This document shows positions 1 to 4,983 of a stretch of DNA of 9,900 nucleotides, in pieces. A program made the translations under genes and the position numbers. Below the pieces are notes generated by a model. It searched no databases, was not told where the DNA came from, and was given only the letters and a program-made list of their open reading frames with translations. How positions within the stretch are numbered: position 1 is the stretch's first letter; each line of letters begins with the position of its first letter. The stretch comes from Chitinophagaceae bacterium (GTDB lineage Bacteria; Bacteroidota; Bacteroidia; Chitinophagales; Chitinophagaceae): contig CANJDY010000078.1 in assembly GCA_947472635.1 (NCBI GenBank), positions 1 to 9,900 on the forward strand. Direction: 5' to 3'.

Positions 1-184
1 AGATAAGGAGGAATTACTTACAATGATCAGTGATCATTTTATGCATACTAAAAGTACGGTAGCGAAATTTGTAATGGAAGACTTTGAGAACCAATTAAAG
101 AATTTCGTTAAAGTATTTCCTAAGGATTATAAAAAAGTGTTAGAAAAGCAATCCGGAAAAGTTAAAAAGGAAATGAAGAAGTAG
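1..184 (+). CDS. gltB: Glutamate synthase large subunit, C-terminal fragment
   Basis: Only the last 60 codons are visible; the reading frame starts at base 2 and ends at the TAG at 182-184. The translated tail contains VAKFVMEDFEN and FVKVFPKDYKKVL, which match the extreme C-terminus of the GltB alpha subunit, where proteins typically end in a K-V-x-P-x-D-Y-K-x-V-L motif followed by a short basic tail. GltB carries the glutaminase domain and the FMN / 3Fe-4S synthase core that converts 2-oxoglutarate and glutamine into two glutamates. The catalytic parts lie upstream of the window, so their integrity cannot be judged. The next gene, gltD, starts 74 nt downstream on the same strand, the usual gltBD order, so the assignment rests on both the tail motif and the context. 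Confidence 0.9.
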   Translation, partial: DKEELLTMISDHFMHTKSTVAKFVMEDFENQLKNFVKVFPKDYKKVLEKQSGKVKKEMKK

Positions 185-208
185 CATTCCATTTTATAAA
201 GTAGCATT
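179..208 (+). repeat. 10-nt tandem direct repeat in the gltB-gltD gap
   Basis: The decamer AAGTAGCATT occurs at 179-188 and again at 199-208, one 20-nt period apart. The first copy contains the gltB stop codon. No function can be assigned, and in AT-rich DNA it may be chance or a small slippage duplication. Confidence 0.4.
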
Positions 209-243
209 AAAATATTATTTACTTTAAAAAAATTCTCCGCTTT

Positions 244-248
244 GGAGG
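244..248 (+). promoter_or_regulatory. Shine-Dalgarno-like site of gltD
   Basis: GGAGG lies 10 nt before the ATG at 259. It supports that start. It also stands out because amtB, the porin, ppc and thrA in this window have A-rich upstream regions with no comparable motif, as is common in Bacteroidota. Confidence 0.5.
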
Positions 249-258
249 CAAAGTATAT

Positions 259-1731
259 ATGGGCAAACCAACAGGATTTTTAGAATTTACGCGGGAGCTT
301 CCCTCCAAGCGTTTACCCGAAGAAAGGGTGGGTGACTATAAAGAATTTATAGAGCGATATTCCGATGAAAAGTTAAACCAGCAATCAGCGAGATGTATGG
401 ATTGTGGCGTTCCTTTTTGTCACAATGGTTGCCCTCTAGGCAATGTGATTCCCGAATTCAATGATGCAGTATATAGAAAAAGCTGGAAAGAGGCCTATGG
501 AATATTGTCCTCTACTAACAATTTTCCTGAGTTTACTGGTCGTATTTGCCCGGCACCTTGCGAAACAGCCTGTGTGTTGGGGATCAATCAACCGGCTATA
601 GCGATTGAAGAAATCGAAAAACATATCATCGAAATTGCCTTTGATAAAGGATATGTACAAGCTGATAAACAGATTGTAAGAACGGGTAAGAAAGTAGCAG
701 TAATCGGAAGTGGACCAGCAGGGTTGGCTGCTGCTGCTCAATTAAATATTGTTGGACATACAGTAACCGTATTTGAAAGGGATGATTTACCGGGCGGTTT
801 ATTACGATATGGCATTCCTGATTTCAAGCTCGAAAAATGGGTAATCGACAGAAGGGTAAAATTAATGGAAGAAGAAGGGGTTGTGTTTAAATGTAATGCT
901 AATGTGGGGGTTGATATCAGTATTAGTAATCTGTTGAGAGAATACCAGGCAATTGTGCTGGCTGGAGGGAGTACTATTCCTAGAAACCTGGATATACCAG
1001 GAAGAGATTTGAAAGGGGTATATTTTGCGATGGAGTTTTTAAAGCAGCAAAATAAGCGGGTTACTGGCAGTTCATTTTCTGAGGAAGAGATTAAGGCTAC
1101 TGGTAAAAATGTAATTGTTATTGGAGGTGGAGATACCGGAAGCGATTGTGTAGGCACTTCTAATCGGCAGAAAGCGGCCTCGGTAACTCAGTTTGAGCTA
1201 TTACCCAAACCTCCAAGCCAAAGAAATGGTTCTATGCCTTGGCCTACTTATCCAATGTTACTCAAAACGACCTCATCTCATGAAGAAGGATGTGATAGAA
1301 AATGGGCAGTGGCAACGAAGGAATTTATTGGAGATGAGAAGGGTCATTTGAAAGCGGTTATCATAGTTGACTTGGAGTGGAAAGTGATGGATAATAAACC
1401 TGCCCAGTTTGTAGAGGTAAAAGGAAGTGAGCGGAAAGTTCCTTGTGAATTGGCATTTTTGGCGATGGGATTCGTGCATCCTCAGCACGAAGGAATGATC
1501 AGTGAGCTAGAGGTTGAATTGGATGAAAGGGGTAATGTGCGGGCTTCAGAAAAAAATTACCAAACCAATATCTCCCGAGTATTTACTGCAGGTGATATGC
1601 GTCGTGGGCAATCGCTGGTGGTATGGGCAATTAAGGAAGGAAGGGATTGCGCACAAAAGGTAGATGAGTTTTTGACGGGTCAATCCTTATTAGAAACGGC
1701 TGATAGGAACGCAATTGCTCGTTACTTATAA
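259..1731 (+). CDS. gltD: Glutamate synthase (NADPH) small subunit
   Basis: This is the beta subunit of bacterial GOGAT. It oxidises NADPH through FAD and passes electrons via 4Fe-4S clusters to GltB for glutamate synthesis in the cytoplasm. The 490-residue length fits the family. The N-terminal ferredoxin-like domain carries cysteines at 46, 49, 54, 58, 97, 101 and 105, with motifs CMDCGVPFC and CPAPCETAC. A first Rossmann motif, VAVIGSGPAG (146-155), binds FAD, and a second, VIVIGGGDTGSD (285-296), binds NADPH. The C-terminal GDMRRGQSLVVWAIKEGR (445-462) is the closing FAD-contact motif of this flavoprotein family. No key residue is missing. The gene follows gltB by 74 nt with no terminator between them and ends at a strong terminator, so gltBD is probably one transcript. 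Other GltD-like flavoproteins (dihydropyrimidine dehydrogenase or NfnL types) are less likely given the adjacent gltB. Confidence 0.97.
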   Translation: MGKPTGFLEFTRELPSKRLPEERVGDYKEFIERYSDEKLNQQSARCMDCGVPFCHNGCPLGNVIPEFNDAVYRKSWKEAYGILSSTNNFPEFTGRICPAPCETACVLGINQPAIAIEEIEKHIIEIAFDKGYVQADKQIVRTGKKVAVIGSGPAGLAAAAQLNIVGHTVTVFERDDLPGGLLRYGIPDFKLEKWVIDRRVKLMEEEGVVFKCNANVGVDISISNLLREYQAIVLAGGSTIPRNLDIPGRDLKGVYFAMEFLKQQNKRVTGSSFSEEEIKATGKNVIVIGGGDTGSDCVGTSNRQKAASVTQFELLPKPPSQRNGSMPWPTYPMLLKTTSSHEEGCDRKWAVATKEFIGDEKGHLKAVIIVDLEWKVMDNKPAQFVEVKGSERKVPCELAFLAMGFVHPQHEGMISELEVELDERGNVRASEKNYQTNISRVFTAGDMRRGQSLVVWAIKEGRDCAQKVDEFLTGQSLLETADRNAIARYL

Positions 1732-1759
1732 GGCAGTATTTTACATTGAATAGTTTTAA

Positions 1760-1789
1760 GGGATGCAGGCAACTGCATCCCTTTTTTTT
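1760..1789 (+). terminator. Intrinsic terminator of gltBD
   Basis: A perfect 9-bp stem (GGGATGCAG at 1760-1768, CTGCATCCC at 1773-1781) closes on a GCAA tetraloop of the GNRA class. It is followed directly by eight T residues (1782-1789). It lies 28 nt after the gltD stop and separates gltBD from amtB. Confidence 0.95.
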
Positions 1790-1892
1790 GTCTTTCGCAC
1801 CAATTACAGTGTTCTAAATATTTATTACAATAAAAATAATCCCTATTGTAAGTTGTTGTATATGTAATAAATTAAATATTATTAAAAATTAG

Positions 1893-1977
1893 CAGTAAAT
1901 CCATAATTTGCTAAATTTAGATAAATTATAAAATATTAACTTATTTTATCAGTAAATCCATTATTTGATCAATTTAG
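1893..1977. repeat. 28-nt near-identical direct repeat pair upstream of amtB
   Basis: The copies at 1893-1920 and 1950-1977 agree at 25 of 28 positions. Both begin CAGTAAATCCAT and end AATTTAG. The starts are 57 nt apart. The first copy ends in the palindrome CTAAATTTAG and the second contains the palindrome TTGATCAA. The shared prefix is less AT-biased than its surroundings, which argues somewhat against chance. Paired regulator-binding sites and a relic of a duplication are both possible. Confidence 0.6.
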
Positions 1978-2029
1978 CTACTTATTTCTTAAATAATTTA
2001 TTAAAATGATCTTGTTTATAGAATAATGG

Positions 2030-2050
2030 GTAATATATATTAAATATTAC
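2030..2050. repeat. Inverted repeat in the amtB upstream region
   Basis: GTAATAT (2030-2036) and ATATTAC (2044-2050) are perfect inverted arms around a 7-nt centre, about 120 nt upstream of the amtB start. The size and symmetry would suit a dimeric regulator, but the composition is nearly pure A/T, so chance is a serious alternative. Confidence 0.35.
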
Positions 2051-2168
2051 GATAAGAAATATATAAATAATTTGATCTTTGGATGGTTCATAATTCATAA
2101 TTTTACTCAATAAATGTAATATATCAATAAAACACAATGTTATATTGATTTTGTAAAACCAAAAAACA

Positions 2169-3578
2169 ATGAGTATGAAAAAAATTTCAATCCAGTCGGT
2201 CCTGCCATTTGTGGTATTGATTGCTGTTGCTTTGGCGGCTGCTTTTATTGCCCCTGAAGCCGATTATGATCCCACTAAAATAGTTGGAGGTCCTCAATAC
2301 AATACATCCGATATGACCTGGGTGCTGATTTCTACAGCACTGGTTTTTTTAATGACTCCAGGACTTGCTTTCTTTTATGGTGGAATGGTGAATCGTAAAA
2401 ACGTGATTTCTACCATGATTAAGAGTGTGGTAGCTGCCGGTATTGTTGGGGTGTTATGGATTGTAGTTGGATTTAGTTTGAGTTTTGGAGATTCCCTTGG
2501 TGGTTTCATCGGTGACCCAAGGACTTTCTTATTTTTTAAGGGAGTAAAGTCACATGCGGCCTGGCCACTTGCTAATACAATGCCACTTACCCTATTTTCA
2601 TTGTTTCAACTGATGTTTGCCATTATTACTCCCGGTTTGGTGGTAGGGGCAGTAGCCGAACGAATTCGGTTTACGGCTTATGTAATGTTCATTATTTTAT
2701 TTAGTTTGTTGGTATATGCACCCGTAGCACATTGGAGCTGGCATCCGGAAGGATTCCTTGCCAAAATGGGTGCATGGGATTTTGCAGGTGGAACAGTGGT
2801 TCATATTACAGCTGGTTGCGCTGCACTTGCCGGTGCACTTGTATTGAAAAGAAGAAAATCGCACGAGCAAAAAACTGAAATTCCTCCAGCTAATGTACCT
2901 TATGTATTAATTGGTACTGGTTTACTTTGGTTCGGTTGGTTTGGTTTCAATGCAGGGTCTGCAGTAGGAGCTACTCCTTTAGCGGTGAATGCATTTGGTA
3001 CTACTAATACAGCAGCAGCAGCAGCAGGTTTGGCCTGGATGTTCTTTGATGTGTTGAAAGGAAAAAAACCATCTGTATTAGGATTTTGTATCGGTGCCGT
3101 AGTAGGATTGGTTGCCATTACTCCGGGTGCAGGTTTTGTGGGTATTCCTCAAAGTATCATCATTGGGGTGGTTGGAGCTATTATTTCCAATATTGCAGTA
3201 AGTATCAAACAAAAATCAAGCTTGGATGACACATTGGATGTTTTTCCTTGTCATGGTATTGGTGGAATGGTAGGAATGTTGTTGACTGGTATTTTTGCTA
3301 ACCAGTTGATTCATGGTATCAAAGATGGTCCTCAGGGTTGGTTCTATGGTAATTTCTCGTTCTTTTTAATTCAGGCGAAGGCCATGCTCATAGTAGTAGC
3401 TTATAGCTTTACTATGTCATTTTTAATCTTCAAGTTCATCAACTTTATATTGCCAATCAGAGTAAGTGCTGCCGATGAGGAAGAAGGATTAGATGCTTCA
3501 CAACATGATGAAAAATATTTACAAGGAACCTTGCTGGTAAGTACCGGTGGAGTATTTGAAGAAAAAGAAAATATCTAA
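2169..3578 (+). CDS. amtB: Ammonium transporter (Amt/MEP/Rh family)
   Basis: This inner-membrane channel conducts ammonium into the cell. A hydrophobic N-terminal segment (about 11-28), a signal peptide or extra helix, precedes 11 membrane segments. Residues matching the E. coli AmtB pore are present: F150 in the F-A-I-I-T region and F260 (phenylalanine gate), W189 and S264 near the periplasmic site, D204 in AWDFAGG, and the twin histidines H212 (VVHITAG) and H362 (CHGIGGMVG). The cytoplasmic tail EEEGLDASQHDEKY (437-450) keeps the E-G-L-D-x(3)-H-x-E-x-Y pattern that contacts PII proteins in E. coli. The 469 residues exceed E. coli AmtB by about 40, partly at the C-terminus. No glnK or glnB lies beside it here. 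It is monocistronic by its flanking terminators. ATG at 2169 is chosen; a second ATG two codons later is equally possible. There is no Shine-Dalgarno motif, only an A-rich leader. Confidence 0.96.
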   Translation: MSMKKISIQSVLPFVVLIAVALAAAFIAPEADYDPTKIVGGPQYNTSDMTWVLISTALVFLMTPGLAFFYGGMVNRKNVISTMIKSVVAAGIVGVLWIVVGFSLSFGDSLGGFIGDPRTFLFFKGVKSHAAWPLANTMPLTLFSLFQLMFAIITPGLVVGAVAERIRFTAYVMFIILFSLLVYAPVAHWSWHPEGFLAKMGAWDFAGGTVVHITAGCAALAGALVLKRRKSHEQKTEIPPANVPYVLIGTGLLWFGWFGFNAGSAVGATPLAVNAFGTTNTAAAAAGLAWMFFDVLKGKKPSVLGFCIGAVVGLVAITPGAGFVGIPQSIIIGVVGAIISNIAVSIKQKSSLDDTLDVFPCHGIGGMVGMLLTGIFANQLIHGIKDGPQGWFYGNFSFFLIQAKAMLIVVAYSFTMSFLIFKFINFILPIRVSAADEEEGLDASQHDEKYLQGTLLVSTGGVFEEKENI

Positions 3579-3586
3579 TTGAACTC

Positions 3587-3636
3587 ATCACCAGGGTTGT
3601 TTGTACCCTATTAATAACCCTGGTGATTTTTTCTTT
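3587..3636 (+). terminator. Intrinsic terminator of amtB
   Basis: A perfect 12-bp stem pairs ATCACCAGGGTT (3587-3598) with AACCCTGGTGAT (3616-3627). The loop is 17 nt, and the stem runs into TTTTTTCTTT. It lies 8 nt beyond the amtB stop. The long loop is unusual but the stem and T-tract are convincing. Confidence 0.9.
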
Positions 3637-3688
3637 CTGCCTAGCGCAGCTAATAAGCATACCTATTGCTATATCTATAAATTGGGGC

Positions 3689-3718
3689 TTGAAAAACTCA
3701 ATTTGCTTTATTAGTTTG
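3689..3718 (+). promoter_or_regulatory. Candidate promoter of the porin gene
   Basis: TTG at 3689-3691, a 19-nt spacer and TTAGTTTG at 3711-3718 fit the Bacteroidota -33 TTG / -7 TAnnTTTG pattern with one mismatch. It follows the amtB terminator and would give a leader of roughly 80 nt. This is pattern matching only. Confidence 0.35.
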
Positions 3719-3749
3719 CCAATAAGTTTTAACGATGCTACTTGAAAGG

Positions 3750-3771
3750 TTATCTGGGATATTCCAGGTAA
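3750..3771 (+). promoter_or_regulatory. Hairpin in the porin 5' leader
   Basis: TTATCTGG (3750-3757) pairs with CCAGGTAA (3764-3771), with one G-U wobble, around a 6-nt loop. It ends 32 nt before the porin ATG. No T-tract follows, so it is not a terminator. It could be an mRNA-stabilising or regulatory hairpin, or an operator-like inverted repeat. Confidence 0.35.
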
Positions 3772-3803
3772 ATCAACTTATTATTTAACTAAAACTTTCA
3801 AAA

Positions 3804-4886
3804 ATGACAAGAATTTTTTTAATGACCTTGATGGTTACTGCAACTTTTATCAATTGCTCTTTCGCCCAGGATTCAACTAAGACCTTGACTATTTCCGGTT
3901 CTGTGGATGGCTATTATCGTCACAATTTCGCAAATGTGTCGGATGGTATAAGTAGTAATAACAAAACAAGTTTTACCAATTCCCAGGGTGCTTTTGCATT
4001 GGGTATGGCTACTATCAAAGCGGATGCAACAGCATTATCAGGAAAGATTACTGGTACAGTTGATCTAGGTTTTGGTGCTAGAGCAGAAGAGTTTTCTTAC
4101 TATGAAAAAGCTAGTGGGTCATCATTGGCACTGGTAAAACAAATGTACTTGACCTATGCATTGTCAAATAAAGTAAAAATAACTGCAGGTAAATTTGCTA
4201 CCCATGTGGGATACGAATTAATGGATGCACCTTTAAATAGAAATTACAGCATGTCCTATATGTTTACCAATGGACCGTTTTCACATACCGGTGTAAAAAT
4301 GGATGTTACGGAAGGTAATATTGGCTTTATGGTAGGCGTCGCCAATTTTATAGATCAAACCGCTTCAACAACCAGTGTTAAAACATTGATTGCACAATTG
4401 AGTGGAGGATCTGTTGATGGTAAATTCAAAACCTATCTCAATTATGCAGGTTTTTTTGGTTCTACTAAAGGATTAAATCCACTTGGGCTTAAAAGCTTTA
4501 ACCAATTGGATTTAGTGGTTACCGGTATTGTGTCTGATAAATTTAACGTTGGTTTTAATGGAACTGTTCAAAGTCGCAACCAGGTTGAAGGTGCAGGATC
4601 TGTAAATGGAAGTTGGAAGGGTGTTGCCTTATACTTAAATGCGGATCCTAGTGCTACTGTGGGCTTAACCTTAAGGACTGAGTATATCAGCGATAGCAAA
4701 ATGATTTATTTTGGAACAAAGAATATTTTAGCCAATACATTGTCTGTGAATATTAAAGCAGGCTCTTTTACATTGATTCCTGAATTAAGATTTGAATCTG
4801 CACAAAGTGGGTTCTACACAAAAAATGATGGCACCACTTCCAAATCAACTGCTACAGCTTTATTAGCTGCGGTGTATAAATTTTAA
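3804..4886 (+). CDS. Outer-membrane beta-barrel porin, BBP2-like
   Basis: The 360-residue product has a signal peptide (1-21, a short basic start then a hydrophobic core, with predicted SPase I cleavage after SFA and before Q22). It ends in AAVYKF, with the terminal phenylalanine typical of barrels inserted by the BAM complex. The body alternates short polar/hydrophobic beta strands. SGSVDGYYRHNF near the mature N-terminus, FATHVGYELMD (131-141) and NYSMSYMFTNGPFSHTG (147-163) resemble the putative beta-barrel porin-2 (BBP2, OmpL-like) family. I recognise this by pattern, not by alignment. The only cysteine near the N-terminus (C18) lies before the cleavage site and is not in a good lipobox. 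The gene follows amtB but has its own probable promoter after a terminator. A role in admitting small solutes such as ammonium is inferred from position only; the true substrate is unknown. Confidence 0.8.
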   Translation: MTRIFLMTLMVTATFINCSFAQDSTKTLTISGSVDGYYRHNFANVSDGISSNNKTSFTNSQGAFALGMATIKADATALSGKITGTVDLGFGARAEEFSYYEKASGSSLALVKQMYLTYALSNKVKITAGKFATHVGYELMDAPLNRNYSMSYMFTNGPFSHTGVKMDVTEGNIGFMVGVANFIDQTASTTSVKTLIAQLSGGSVDGKFKTYLNYAGFFGSTKGLNPLGLKSFNQLDLVVTGIVSDKFNVGFNGTVQSRNQVEGAGSVNGSWKGVALYLNADPSATVGLTLRTEYISDSKMIYFGTKNILANTLSVNIKAGSFTLIPELRFESAQSGFYTKNDGTTSKSTATALLAAVYKF

Positions 4887-4938
4887 GTAAGTACTGTTTT
4901 GTATATAGTTACCTTTTTCATATAGCAAGCAATCGTTA

Positions 4939-4971
4939 AGGCCCTCCGTTTCTACGGAGGGCCTCTATTTT
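4939..4971. terminator. Hairpin terminator between convergent porin and ppc
   Basis: GGCCCTCCGT (4940-4949) pairs perfectly with ACGGAGGGCC (4954-4963) around a TTCT loop, extended by one A-T pair to 11 bp. On the plus strand it is followed by TCTATTTTAT, an imperfect T-tract. It lies 52 nt after the porin stop and 20 nt beyond the ppc stop. On the minus strand no T-run follows, so it is best read as the porin terminator that may also stop or protect ppc transcripts. Confidence 0.8.
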
Positions 4972-4983
4972 ATACAATCAATG

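Larger units (their letters stand above)
1790..2168. other. AT-rich spacer upstream of amtB
   Basis: This 379-nt stretch contains no credible gene on either strand and is strikingly A+T rich. It holds a 28-nt imperfect direct repeat and a 7+7+7 inverted repeat, both listed separately. I looked for a Bacteroidota promoter near amtB: TGATTTTG at 2146-2153 is one base off the TAnnTTTG -7 box, but no TTG lies at the right distance upstream. I also looked for a sigma-54 site (TGGCAC-N5-TTGC), as expected for nitrogen genes in Proteobacteria, and found none. The region very probably carries the amtB promoter, but I cannot place it. Confidence 0.6.

Noticed and set aside
22..38. Palindrome AATGATCA-G-TGATCATT
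   Set aside because: It lies inside the gltB coding sequence and encodes ordinary residues (MISDHF), so an operator role is unlikely.
436..1488. Antisense ORFs of 71-139 codons opposite gltD
   Set aside because: They show no recognisable protein character and are explained as shadows of gltD, which has all family motifs.
1790..2168. Sigma-54 promoter for amtB
   Set aside because: No GG/GC pair with the TGGCAC-N5-TTGC layout is present on the plus strand of the spacer.
3804..3866. Porin as a lipoprotein because of Cys18
   Set aside because: The residues before C18 (F-I-N) do not fit a lipobox, while an SPase I site follows at SFA/Q22.
4939..4964. Bidirectional terminator equally efficient for ppc
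   Set aside because: No T-run follows the stem on the minus strand, so intrinsic termination of ppc here is not supported.
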